NCBI RefSeq assembly: GCF_002775205.1
Contig: NC_036443.1
Span: forward strand, 19,873,266-19,937,265
Length of the DNA stretch: 64,000 nt
Reading direction: 5' to 3'
DNA from: Xiphophorus maculatus
Lineage: Eukaryota > Chordata > Actinopteri > Cyprinodontiformes > Poeciliidae
In this document: positions 1-12,145 of the stretch, piece after piece
Numbering within the stretch: the stretch's first letter is position 1
How the letters are laid out: every line of letters begins with the position of its first letter
The notes under the pieces: generated by a model
The model's database searches: none
What the model was told of the DNA's origin: nothing
The model's input: only the letters and a program-made list of their open reading frames with translations
Translations under genes and position numbers: made by a program

Positions 1-83
1 ATTACGCATGGGATTAGTTTGGCCCTTTGAAATGAAGCATACTGAAACTTCCAAAATAAAAGCCTTGACAACATTTTAAATCG
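1..83. repeat. Partial monomer at the left edge
   Basis: This is the end of a diverged 129-bp-type monomer, with the ATTACGCATGGGATTAG start and the AAAATAAAAGCCTTGACAAC end that always precede a CpG-rich segment. The array therefore continues beyond the window. Confidence 0.8.
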
Positions 84-1330
84 TACCGAAAGGTGCACGT
101 CCGCCTCGCTTAACGTTCTTGCGGTTCTCCGCGTGCCACTGGTGACGTCGCGGCGTTCTTTGGCGTCGACGCCGATTTGTGGCGCGACGACGCCGGGCCC
201 GAACCCCACGGGCGCGCCTTGGCAGGCCCCGGCTAAATTTCTTCCGAAATTTTCTAGTTCTTCTTTATTTTTCTTCCGTAACCGTTAATGCGGCTCATAC
301 CGCTTGGTGCACACCTACAAATGAGGTATCAAAACCTGCAGAAAATTCACGCCATTCCAGCTATTACTTCTGGTGGGATTTGGGCTTGACGTGGCGACAT
401 AATTCGCAAAAAACTACGAAAAAAACCCCATTATAAGTCAATGGGAAAAATCCTAGAAATACCCTATTTTTGAGGATTTTCTGTGTCGTCACAAATTCAC
501 CTAGAAATGCCATTCAAATTTCATTTTGTAGATACGTCTGTGATCTCTTCGAAAGTGAAGACGGCTCGTCGATACCAGTTACGGTTTGTCCACAATTTGC
601 CTCTAAGCGACCCAAAGTTTCTCATTTTTCCTAAAGTTAGAGTGCGTCTCTGGCTGCTTAGAGTGAGAGATGAAGACAACTTTTTCAGCCCAAATCATTT
701 TTGAAATCGCCATCACGCCCACAAATATCGCACGATTAGTATCAAAATCGGTCCTGACATTGATACGCCTGTCTGCTCCGGTAAAATGTTTTCGAAATTT
801 ATCTAGACCGTACGGTTTTCTGTCACGGTGCTTCAGAGCAAAGTCATGCGACAGGATTTTCTGAGGCTGTCTCAGGCTCTCTCCCATGTATTTGAATAGA
901 ATTTCAGATCTGGGCACAACATTTCTTTCTCTCATCGCTGTAAATGTTCTGAGTGAGGTACAGATATGAATCTCGGGACTATCGCAGAAGACACATAGCC
1001 CTCTCATACGCTCGAAACGCTTTTCGAATATGTATTACGGTTCCCGAACAAGAAGGATTTGTTTCCAATGCTTTTTTGTCAGTAAAACGTGTTTGCTCAA
1101 ACACACAATTGTGTGTTTGAGAGCTCAGAACTCAGAGCTCACACCCTGCTGAGACCATTATTTGCCATAGCAACGGATCTCAAGAGGCTATTGGCTGCTG
1201 GTTTGGACTACGAATACGCATCGCTGTAGTTCTATCTATCCTCAGTTGAAACAGATCAGGACTGAACTGGCCTTTAGAACTACCTGCTGCTATGGGCTGT
1301 ATATAACTGATTTAACTCAGTAACTGTTAC
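84..1330. repeat. Composite block 1 (long subtype)
   Basis: The CpG-rich segment lies at about 84-258 (GTGCACGTCCGCC, GCGTCGACGCCG, GGGCGCGCCTTGG). The body follows to about 1330 and ends TATATAACTGATTTAACTCA. This is the long subtype: about 643-905 carry ~265 bp that most copies lack. The body contains the CTCAAACACAC / GTGTGTTTGAG palindrome near 1096-1123, here slightly enlarged, and AGCTC direct repeats. Confidence 0.88.
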
Positions 1331-2317
1331 ACATGGGATTAGTTTTGAACTTTAAAATGAAGCTTAACAAAAATTTCACAATAAAAGCCTTGAATATTTT
1401 TACATGACGTAATTGCTCTTTTTGGCTTTATATGACTTTTTCATCCAAAGCACTGTTACACATGGGATTACTTCGGAACTTTAAAATGGAGCATAATAAT
1501 AATTTCAAAATAAAAGCCTAGAATATTTTTACATCAGGTAATTGCGCTTTTTGGCTTTATGTGACTTTTTTATCCAAAGCACTGTTACACAATGGAATAG
1601 TTTGGCCCTCTGAAATGAATCATACTGAAAATGTCAAAATAAAAGCCTTGAATATTTTTACATCATGTAATTGCTCTTTTTGGCCGTATATGACTTTTTC
1701 ATCCAAAGCACTGTTACACATGGGATTACTTCGGAACTTTAAAATGGAGCATAATAATAATTTCAAAATAAAAGCCTTGAATATTTTTACATCATGTAAT
1801 TGCTCTTTTTGGCCGCATATGACTTTTTCATCCAAAGCACTGTTACGCATGGGATTAGTTCGGAACTTTAAAATGGAGCATAATAATAATTTCAAAATAA
1901 AAGCCTTGAATATTTTTACATCATGTAATTGCTCTTTTTGGCCGCATATGACTTTTTCATCCAAAGCACTGTTACACATGGGATTCGTTCGGAACTTTTA
2001 AATGGAGCATAATAATAATTTCAAAATAAAAGCCTTGAATATTTTTACATCAGGTAATTGTGCTTTTTGGCTTTATGTGACTTTTTTATCCAAAGCACTG
2101 TTACACAATGGAATAGTTTGGCCCTCTGAAATGAAGCATACTGCAAATTTCAAAATAAAACCCTTGAATATTTTTAAATCAGATAATTGCTCTGTTGAGC
2201 ATTATATAACTGATTTAACCCAATGACTATTACGCATGGGATTAGTTTGGCCCTTTGAAATGAAGTTTAACAAAACTTCCAAAATAAAAGCCTTGACAAA
2301 AATTTTAAATCATACTG
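1331..2317. repeat. 129-bp monomer array 1
   Basis: About seven monomers. The distance between successive TGACTTTTTCATCC motifs at 1691, 1820 and 1949 is exactly 129 bp. Monomers alternate between two types in the middle: GGAACTTTAAAATGGAGCATAATAATAATTT and GGCCCTTTGAAATGAAGCATACTGAAAATTT variants. The last unit before the next CpG segment is diverged. Confidence 0.9.
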
Positions 2318-3332
2318 AACGGTGCACGTCCGCCTTACTTAACATTCTTGCGGTTCTCCGCGTGCCAGTGATTACGTTGCGGCGTTCTTTTGCGTCGATG
2401 CCAATTTGTAGCGTGACGACGCCGGGCCCATACCCCACGGGCGCGCCTTGGCAGGCCCCGGCTAAATTTCTTCAGAAATTTTGTTTTTCTAGTTATTATT
2501 ATTATTATTATAGAACTTTATTTTTCTTCCGTAACCGTTAATGCGGCTCATACCGCTGGGTGCACACCTACAAATGAGGTATCAAAACGTGCAGAAAATT
2601 CACGCCATTGGAGCTATTACTTCTGGTGGGATTTGGCCTTAACGTGGCGACATAATTCGCAAAAAACTACGAAAAAAACCCCATTATAACTCAATGGGAA
2701 AAATCCTAGAAATACCCTATTTTTGAGGATTTGCTGTGTCGTCACAAATTCACCTAGAAATGCCATTCAAATTTCATTTTGTAGATACGTCTGTGATCTC
2801 TTCGAAAGTGAAGACGGCTCATCGATACCAGTTACGGTTTGTCCACAATTTGCCTCTAAGCGACCCAAACTTTCTCATTTTTGCTGAAATTACAGTGACA
2901 GCCCATCTCGGTTCATATCTGGGCACAACATTTCTTTCTCTCATCGCTGTAAATGCTCTGAGTGAGGTACAGATATGAATCTCGGGACTATCGCAGAAGA
3001 CACATTGAACTGTCATACGCTCGAAACGCTTTTCGAATATGTATTACGGTTCCCGAACAAGAAGGATTTGTTTCCAATGCTTTTTTTCAGTAAAGTGTGT
3101 TTGCTCAAACACACTTGTGTGTTTGAGAGCTCACAGCTCAGAGCTCACACCTGCTGAGACCATTATTTGCCATAGCAACGGAACTCAAGAGGCTATTGGC
3201 TGCTGGTTAGGACTACGAATACGCATCACTGTAGTTCTATCTATCCTCAGTTGAAACAGATCAGGACTGAGAACTGGCCTTTAGAACTACTGCTGCTATG
3301 GGCTGTATATAACTGATTTAACTCAGTAACTG
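2318..3332. repeat. Composite block 2 (short subtype)
   Basis: CpG-rich segment followed by the short body, in which GTGACAGCCCATCTCGG replaces the ~265-bp insert of the long subtype. The segment-body junction carries a (TTA)n run near 2494-2511. The perfect 11-bp-arm palindrome lies at 3104-3127. Confidence 0.88.
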
Positions 3333-4430
3333 TTACACATGGGATTAGTTTGGAACTTTAAAATGGAGCATAATAATAATTTCAAAATAAAAGCCTTGAA
3401 TAATTTTACATCAGGTAATTGCTGTTTTTGGCTTTATTTGACGTTTTCATCCAAAGCAATGTTACACATGGGATTACTTTGGAACTTTAAAATGGAGAAT
3501 AATAATTTCAAAATAAAAGCCTTGAATATTTTCACATCAGGTAATTGCTTTTTTTGGCCGTATATGACTTTTTCATCCAAAGCAATGTTACACATGGGAT
3601 TAGTTTGGAACTTTAAAATGGAGAATAATAATTTCAAAATAAAAGCCTTGAATATTTTTACATCAGGTAATTGCTGTTTTTGGCTTTATTTGACGTTTTC
3701 ATCCAAATCACTGTTACACATGGGATTACTTTGGAACTTTAAAATGGAGAATAATAATAATTTCAAAATAAAAGCCTTGAATATTTTTACATCAGGTCAT
3801 TGCTTTTTTGGCCGTATATGACTTTTTCATCCAAAGCAATGTTACACATGGGATTAGTTTGGAACTTTAAAATGGAGAATAATAATAATTTCAAAATAAA
3901 AGCCTTGAATATTTTTACATCAGGTAATTGCTGTTTTTGGCTTTATATGACTTTTTCATCCAAAGCACTGTTACACATGGGATTAGTTTGGAACTTTAAA
4001 ATGGAGCATAATAATAATTTCAAAATAAAAGCCTTGAATATTTTTACATCAGGTAATTGCTCTTTTTGGCTTTATTTGACTTTTTCATCCAAAGCACTGT
4101 TACACGTGGTATTAGTTTGGCCCTCTGAAATGAAGCATACTGAAAATTTCAAAATAAAAGCCTTGAATAATTTTACATGACGTAATTGCTCTTTTTGGCT
4201 TTATTTGACTTTTTCATCCAAAGCACTGTTACACGTGGTATTAGTTTGGCCCTTTGAAATGAAGCTTAACAAAAATTTCAAAATAAAAGCCTTGAATATT
4301 TTTACATCAGCTACTTGTGTTTTGAGCATTATATAACTATTTTAACCCAAGGACTATTACGCATGGGATTAGTTTGGCCCTTTGAAATGAAGTTTAACAA
4401 AACTTCCAAAATAAAAGCCTGGACAACATT
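3333..4430. repeat. 129-bp monomer array 2
   Basis: About eight monomers, mainly the AATAATAAT type. Several units have one AAT triplet fewer (GAGAATAATAATTTC), so the period is 126 or 129 and the frame is not disturbed. Confidence 0.9.
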
Positions 4431-5505
4431 TTAAATCGTACCGAACGGTGCACGTCCGCCTCGCTTAACGTTCTTGCGGTTCTCCGCGTGCCACTGCTTA
4501 CATCGCGGCGTTCTTTGGCGTCGACGCCGATTTGTGGCGCGACGACGCCGGGCCCGAACCCCACGGCCGCGCCTTGGCAGGCCCCGGCTAAATTTCTTCC
4601 GAAATTTTCTAGTTGGGGCCTGCCATGCAAAGCAATGGCAGGAACCTATTACTATTGTCGGAGAGAAGCGTCTCTTTAAGTTTCTTCTTTATTTTTCTTC
4701 CGTCACCGTTAATGCGGCTCGTACCGCTGGGTGCACACCTACAAATGAGGTATCAAAACGTGCAGAAAATTCACGCCATTGGAGCTATTATTTTTGGTGG
4801 GATTTGGGCTTAACGTGGCGACATAATTCGCAAAAAACTGCGAAAAAAACCCCCATTATAAGTCAATGGGAAAAATCCTGGAAATACCCTATTTTTGAGG
4901 ATTTGCTGTGTCGTCACAAATTCACCTAGAAATGCCATTCAAATTTCATTTTGTAGATACGTCTGTGATCTCTTTGAAAGTGAAGACGGCTCGTCGATAC
5001 CAGTTACGGTTTGTCCACAATTTGCCTCTAAGCGACCCAAAGTTTCTCATTTTTCTTCAAATTAGAGTGACAGCCCATCTCGGTTCATATCTGGGCACAA
5101 CATTTCTTTCTCTCATCGCTGTAAATGCTCTGAGTGAGGTACAGATATGAATCTCGGGACTATCGCAGAAGACACATTGAACTGTCATACGCTTAAAACG
5201 CTTTTCGAATATGTATTACGGTTCCCGAACAAGAAGGATTTGTTTCCAATGCTTTTTTTCAGTAAAGTGTGTTTGCTCAAACACACTTGTGTGTTTGAGA
5301 GCTCACAGCTCAGAGCTCACACCTGCTGAGACCATTATTTGCCATAGCAACGGAACTCAAGAGGCTATTGGCTGCTCATTAGGACTACAAAAACGCATCA
5401 CTGTAGTTCTATCTACCCTCAGTTGAAACAGATCAGGACTGAGAACTGGCCTTTAGAACTACCTGCTGCTATCGGCTGTATATAACTGATTTAACTCAGT
5501 AACTG
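4431..5505. repeat. Composite block 3 (short subtype with extra 68 bp)
   Basis: Same organisation as the other blocks, but at the segment-body junction (about 4613-4680) there are roughly 68 bp beginning GGGGCCTGCCATGCAAAGC that no other full copy in the window has. The body is the short subtype. Confidence 0.88.
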
Positions 5506-6742
5506 TTACACATGGGATTAGTTTGGAACTTTAAAATGGAGCATAATAATAATTTCAAAATAAAAGCCTTGAATATTTTTACATGAGGTAATAGCTCTTT
5601 TTGGCTTTTTTTGACTTTTTCATCCAAAGCACTCTTACACGTGGTATTAGTTCGGAACTTAAAAATGAAGCATACTGAAAATTTCAAAATAAAAGCCTTG
5701 CATTTTTTTTACATCAGCTACTTGTGTTTTGAGCATTATATAACTATTTTAACCCAAGGACTATTACGCATGGGATTAGTTTGGCCCTTTGAAATGAAGT
5801 TTAACAAAACTTCCAAAATAAAAGCCTTGAATATTTTTACATCAGGTAATTGCTGTTTTTGGCTTTATTTGACGTTTTCATCCAAAGCACTGTTACACAT
5901 AGGATTAGTTTGGAACTTTAAAATGGAGCATAATAATAATTTCAAAATAAAAGCCTTGAATATTTTTACATCAGGTAATTGCTCTTTTTGGCTTTATTTG
6001 ACTTTTTCATCCAAAGCACTGTTACACGTGGTATTAGTTTGGCCCTTTAAAATGAAGCATACTGAAAATTTCAAAATAAAAGCCTTGAATAATTTTACAT
6101 CAGGTAATTGCTGTTTTTGGCTTTATGTGACTTTTTCATCCAAAGCACTGTTACACATGGGATTAGTTTGGAACTTTAAAATTAAGCATACTGAAAATTT
6201 CAAAATAAAAGCCTTGAATATTTTACATGACGTAATTGCTTTTTTTGGCCGTATATGACTTTTTCATCAAAAGCACTCTTACACGTGGTATTAGTTCAGA
6301 ACTTTAAAATGAAGCATACTGAAAATTTCAAAATAAAAGCCTTGAATATTTTTACATCAGGTAATTGCTCTTTTTGGCTTCATTTGACTTTTTCATCCAA
6401 AGCACTGTTACACATGGTATTAGTTTGTCCCTTTGAAATGAAGCATACTGAAAATTTCAAAATAAAAGCCTTGAATATTTTTACATGACGTAATTGCTCT
6501 TTTTGGCTTTATTTGACTTTTTCATCCAAAGCACTGTTACACGTGGTATTAGTTTGGCCCTTTGAAATGAAGCATACTGAAAATTTCAAAATAAAAGCCT
6601 TGAATACTTTTACATCAGCTACTTGTGTTTTGAGCATTATATAACTATTTTAACCCAAGGACTATTACGCATGGGATTAGTTTGGCCCTTTGAAATGAAG
6701 CATACTGAAACTTCCAAAATAAAAGCCTTGACAACATTTTAA
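5506..6742. repeat. 129-bp monomer array 3
   Basis: About nine to ten monomers of both types, with one diverged junction-type monomer (about 5690-5850, TCAGCTACTTGTGTTTTGAGC) embedded in the array. Such monomers normally sit just before a CpG segment. Here the array continues instead, which suggests a past deletion or unequal exchange. Confidence 0.88.
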
Positions 6743-7990
6743 ATCGTACCGAATGGTGCACGTCCGCCTCGCTTAACGTTCTTGCGGTTCTCCGCGTGCC
6801 ACTGGTGACGTCGCGGCGTTCTTTGGCGTCGACGCCGATTTGTGGCGCGACGACGCCGGGCCCGAACCCCACGGGGGCGCCTTGGCAGGCCCCGTCTAAA
6901 TTTCTTCCGAAATTTTCTAGTTATAGAACTTTATTTTTCTTCCGTAACCGTTAATGCGGCTCGTACCGCTGGGTGCACACCTACAAATGAGGTATCAAAA
7001 CGTGCAGAAAATTCACGCCATTGGAGCTATTACTTGTGGTGGGATTTGGGCTTAATGTGGCGACATAATTCGCAAAAAACTACGAAAAAAACCCCATTAT
7101 AACTCAATGGGAAAAATCCTAGAAATACCCTATTTTTGAGGATTTGCTGTGTCGTCACAAATTCACCTAGAAATGCCATTCAAATTTCATTTTGTAGATA
7201 CGTCTGTGATCTCTTCGAAAGTGAAGACGGCTCGTCGATACCAGTTACGGTTTGTCCACAATTTGCCTCTAAGCGACCCAAAGTTTCTCATTTTTGCTCA
7301 AGTTAAAGTGCGTTTCTGGCTGCTTAGAGTGAGAGATGAAGACAACTTTTTCAACCCAAATCATTTTTGAAATCGCCATCACGCCCACAAATATCGCACG
7401 ATTAGTATGAAAATCGGTCCTGACATTGATACGCCTGTCTGCTCCGGTAAAATGTTTTCGAAATTTATCTAGACCGTACGGTTTTCTGTCACGGTGCTTC
7501 AGAGCAAAGTCATGCGACAGGATTTTCTGAGGCTGTCTGAGGCTCTCTCCCATGTATTTGAATAGAATTTCAGATCTGGGCACAACATTTCTTTCTCTCA
7601 TCGCTGTAAATGTTCTGAGTGAGGTACAGATATGAATCTCGGGACTATCGCAGAAGACACATTGAACTGTCATACGCTGCAAACGCTTTTCGAATATGTA
7701 TTACGGTTCCCGAACAAGAAGGATTTGTTTCCAATGCTTTTTTTCAGTAAAATGTGTTTGCTCAAACACACTTGTGTGTTTGAGAGCTCACAGCTCAGAG
7801 CTCACACCTGCTGAGACCATTATTTGCCATAGCAACGGAACTCAAGAGGCTATTGGCTGCTGATTTGGACTACGAATACGCATCGCTGTAGTTCTATCTA
7901 CCCTCAGTTGAAACAGATCAGGACTGAGAACTGGCCTTTAGAACTACCTGCTGCTATGGGCTGTATATAACTGATTTAACTCAGTAACTG
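6743..7990. repeat. Composite block 4 (long subtype)
   Basis: Second copy of the long subtype; the ~265-bp extra stretch lies at about 7308-7572 and is almost the same as in block 1. CpG segment at 6743-6920, with a TTATAGAACTTT junction that has only one TTA. Confidence 0.88.
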
Positions 7991-8351
7991 TTACACATGG
8001 GATTAGTTTGGAACTTTAAAATTAAGCATACTGAAAATTTCAAAATAAAAGCCTTGAATATTTTTACATCATGTAATTGCTGTTTTTGGCTTTATGTGAC
8101 TTTTTCATCCAAAGCACTGTTACACATGGTATTAGTTTGGCCCTTTGAAATGACGATTAACAAAAATTTCAAAATAAAAGCCTTGAATATTTTGACATCA
8201 TGTAATTGCTCTTTTTGGCTTTATTTGACTTTTTCATCCAAAGCACTGTTACACATGGTATTAGTTTGGCCCTTTGAAATGAAGCATACTGAAAATTTCA
8301 AAATAAAAGCCTTGAATATTTTTACATGACGTAATTGCTCTTTTTGGCTTT
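7991..8351. repeat. 129-bp monomer array 4 (short)
   Basis: About three monomers, including a distinct ATGACGATTAACAAAAATTTC variant. The last is cut inside TTTTTGGCTTT and fused directly to the 3' part of a composite block. Confidence 0.88.
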
Positions 8352-8560
8352 GAGAGCTCACAGCTCAGAGCTCACACCTGCTGAGACCATTATTTGCCAT
8401 AGCAACGGAACTCAAGAGGCTATTGGCTGCTGGTTAGGACTACGAATACGCATCACTGTAGTTCTATCTATCCTCAGTTGAAACAGATCAGGACTGAGAA
8501 CTGGCCTTTAGAACTACCTGCTGCTATGGGCTGTATATAACTGATTTAACTCAGTAACTG
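8352..8560. repeat. Composite block 3'-end fragment (copy a)
   Basis: Only the last ~210 bp of a block body (from TTTGAGAGCTCACAGCTC to TTTAACTCAGTAACTG), joined to a monomer without the CpG segment. The same fusion recurs at 9825. Confidence 0.88.
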
Positions 8561-9824
8561 TTACACATGGGATTAGTTTGGAACTTTAAAATGGAGCATA
8601 ATAATAATTTCAAAATAAAAGCCTTGAATATTTTTACATCATGTAATTGCGGTTTTTGGCTTTATGTGACTTTTTTATCCAAAGCACTGTTACACATGGT
8701 ATTAGTTTGGCCCTCTGAAATGAAGCATTCTGAAAATTTCAAAATAAAAGCCTTGAATATTTTTACATCATGTAATTGCTCTTTTTGGCTTTATTTGACT
8801 TTTTCATCCAAAGCACTGTTACACATGGTATTAGTTTGGCCCTTTGAAATGACGATTAACAAAAATTTCAAAATAAAAGCCTTGAATATTTTGACATCAT
8901 GTAATTGCTCTTTTTGGCTTTATTTGACTTTTTCATCCAAAGCACTGTTACACATGGTATTAGTTTGGCCCTTTGAAATGAAGCATACTGAAAATTTCAA
9001 AATAAAAGCCTTGAATATTTTTACATGACGTAATTGCTCTTTTTGGCCGTATATGACTTTTTCATCCAAAGCACTGTTACACATGGGATTAGTTTGGCCC
9101 TTTGAAATGAAGCATACTGAAAATTTCAAAATAAAAGCCTTGAATATTTTTACATCATGTAATTGCTCTTTTTGGCTTTATGTGACTTTTTCATCCAAAG
9201 CACTGTTACACATGGGATTAGTTTGGAACTTTAAAATGGAGCATAATAATAATTTCAAAATAAAAGCCTTGAATATTTTTACATCATGTAATTGCGGTTT
9301 TTGGCTTTATGTGACTTTTTTATCCAAAGCACTGTTACACATGGTATTAGTTTGGCCCTCTGAAATGAAGCATTCTGAAAATTTCAAAATAAAAGCCTTG
9401 AATATTTTTACATCATGTAATTGCTCTTTTTGGCCGTATATGACTTTTTCATCCAAAGCACTGTTACACATGGGATTAGTTTGGCCCTTTGAAATGAAGC
9501 ATACTGAAAATTTCAAAATAAAAGCCTTGAATATTTTTACATCATGTAATTGCTCTTTTTGGCTTTATTTGACTTTTTCATCCAAAGCACTGTTACACAT
9601 GGTATTAGTTTGGCCCTTTGAAATGACGATTAACAAAAATTTCAAAATAAAAGCCTTGAATATTTTGACATCATGTAATTGCTCTTTTTGGCTTTATTTG
9701 ACTTTTTCATCCAAAGCACTGTTACACATGGTATTAGTTTGGCCCTTTGAAATGAAGCATACTGAAAATTTCAAAATAAAAGCCTTGAATATTTTTACAT
9801 GACGTAATTGCTCTTTTTGGCTTT
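8561..9824. repeat. 129-bp monomer array 5
   Basis: About ten monomers of three variants. TGACTTTT motifs fall at 9054, 9183, 9312 and 9441, all 129 bp apart. Because 129 is divisible by three, this gives the longest chance reading frame of the array (249 codons, 9053-9802). Multi-monomer groups recur, for example about 8690-8830 and 9335-9475. Confidence 0.9.
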
Positions 9825-10033
9825 GAGAGCTCACAGCTCAGAGCTCACACCTGCTGAGACCATTATTTGCCATAGCAACGGAACTCAAGAGGCTATTGGC
9901 TGCTGGTTAGGACTACGAATACGCATCACTGTAGTTCTATCTATCCTCAGTTGAAACAGATCAGGACTGAGAACTGGCCTTTAGAACTACCTGCTGCTAT
10001 GGGCTGTATATAACTGATTTAACTCAGTAACTG
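9825..10033. repeat. Composite block 3'-end fragment (copy b)
   Basis: A near-identical copy of the fragment at 8352-8560, with the same monomer-to-fragment breakpoint, 1473 bp further right. This marks a tandem duplication. Confidence 0.88.
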
Positions 10034-11140
10034 TTACACATGGGATTAGTTTGGAACTTTAAAATTAAGCATAACGAAAATTTCAAAATAAAAGCCTTGA
10101 ATATTTTACATGACGTAATTGCTCTTTTTGGCCGTATATGACTTTTTCATCCAAAGCAATGTTACACATGGGATTAGTTCGGAACTTTAAAATGGAGCAT
10201 AATAATAATTTCAAAATAAAAGCCTTGAATATTTTTACATCAGGTAATTGCTGTTTTTGGCTTTATGTGACTTTTTCATCCAAAGCACTGTTACACGTGG
10301 TATTAGTTTGGCCCTCTGAAATGAAGCATACTGAAAATTTCAAAATAAAAGCCTTGAATATTTTTACATCATGTAATTGCTTTATTTGGCCGTATATGAC
10401 TTTTTCATCCAAAGCAATGTTACACATGGGATTAGTTCGGAACTTTAAAATGGAGCATAATAATAATTTCAAAATAAAAGCCTTGAATATTTTTACATCA
10501 GGTAATTGCTGTTTTTGGCTTTATGTGACTTTTTCATCCAAAGCACTGTTACACGTGGTATTAGTTTGGCCCTCTGAAATGAAGCATACTGAAAATTTCA
10601 AAATAAAAGCCTTGAATATTTTTACATCAGGTAATTGCGCTTTTTGGCTTTATATGAATTTTCATCCAAAGCACTGTTACACATGGGATTCGTTCGGAAC
10701 TTTAAAATGGAGCATAATAATAATTTCAAAATAAAAGCCTTGAATATTTTTACATCAGGTAATTGCTCTTTTTGGCTTTATTTGACTTTTTCATCCAAAG
10801 CGCTGTTACACATGGGATTAGTTTGGAACTTTAAAATGGAGCATACTGAAAATTTCAAAATAAAAGCCTTGAATATTTTTACATCATGTAATTGCTCTTT
10901 TTGGCTTTATTTGACTTTTTCATCCAAAGCACTGTTACACGTGGTATTAGTTCGGAACTTTGAAATGAAGCATACTGAAAATTTCAAAATAAAAGCCTTG
11001 AATATTTTTACATCAGCTACTTGTGTTTTGAGCAATATATAACTATTTTAACCCAAGGACTATTACGCATGGGATTAGTTTGGCCCTTTGAAATGAAGCA
11101 TACTGAAACTTCCAAAATAAAAGCCTTGACAACATTTTAA
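10034..11140. repeat. 129-bp monomer array 6
   Basis: About eight to nine monomers. A two-monomer group (AATAATAAT type followed by GGCCCTCTGAAATGAAG type) occurs twice in a row at about 10138-10640, showing local higher-order repetition. Confidence 0.9.
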
Positions 11141-12145
11141 ATCGTACCGAATGGTGCACGTCCGCCTCGCTTAACGTTCTTGCGGTTCTCCGCGTGCCAC
11201 TGATTACGTCGCGGCGTTCTTTGGCGTCGATGACGATTTGTGGCGTGACGACGCCGGGCCCAGACCCACGGGCGCGCCTTGGCAGGCCCCGGCTAAATTT
11301 CTTCCGAAATTTTCTAGTTATTATTATAGAACTTTATTTTTCTTCCGTAACCGTTAATGCGGCTCATACCGCTGGGTGCACACCTACAAATGAGGTATCA
11401 AAACGTGCAGAAAATTCACGCCATTCCAGCTATTACTTTTGGTGGGATTTGGGCTTAACGTGGCGACATAATTCGCAAAAAACTACGAAAAAAACCCCAT
11501 TATAACTCAATGGGAAAAATCCTAGAAATACCCTATTTTTGAGGATTTGCTGTGTCGTCACAAATTCACCTAGAAATGCCATTCAAATTTCATTTTGTAG
11601 ATACGTCTGTGATCTCTTCGAAAGTGAAGACGGCTCGTCGATACCAATTACGGTTTGTCCACAATTTGCCTCTAAGCGACCCAAAGTTTCTCATTTTTGC
11701 TCAAATTAGAGTGACAGCCGACCTCGGATCAGATATGGGCACAACATTTCTTTCTCTCATCACTGTAAATGCTCTGAGTGAGGTACAGATATGAATCTCG
11801 GGACTATCGCAGAAGACACATTGAACTGTCATACGCTTAAAACGCTTTTCGAATATGTATTACGGTTCCCGAACAAGAAGGATTTGTTTCCAATGCTTTT
11901 TTTCAGTAAAGTGTGTTTGCTCAAACACACTTGTGTGTTTGAGAGCTCAGAGCTCACAGCTCACACCTGCTGAGACCATTATTTACCATAGCAACGGAAC
12001 TCAAGAGGCTATTGGCTGCTGGTTAGGACTACGAATACGCATCACTGTAGTTCTATCTATCCTCAGTTGAAACAGATCAGGACTGAGAACTGGCCTTTAC
12101 AACTACTTGCTGCTTTGGGCTGTATATAACTGATTTAACTCAGTA
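11141..12145. repeat. Composite block 7 (short subtype)
   Basis: CpG segment at 11141-11319, TTATTATTA junction, and short body (GTGACAGCCGACCTCGG). Near 11940-11965 the AGCTC repeats are in a different order (CAGAGCTCACAGCTC). Confidence 0.87.

Noticed and set aside
483..1007. ORFs in block bodies (MSSQIHLEMPFKFHF-type and antisense) as conserved proteins
   Set aside because: They recur only because the block is duplicated. Lengths differ between copies, and both strands are open over the same bases.
1561..10734. Long repetitive ORFs (NFKIKALNIFTS-type, up to 249 codons) as genes
   Set aside because: They follow the 129-bp tandem period on both strands, and stops appear at a recurrent monomer variant. 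No splice structure or known domain is present.
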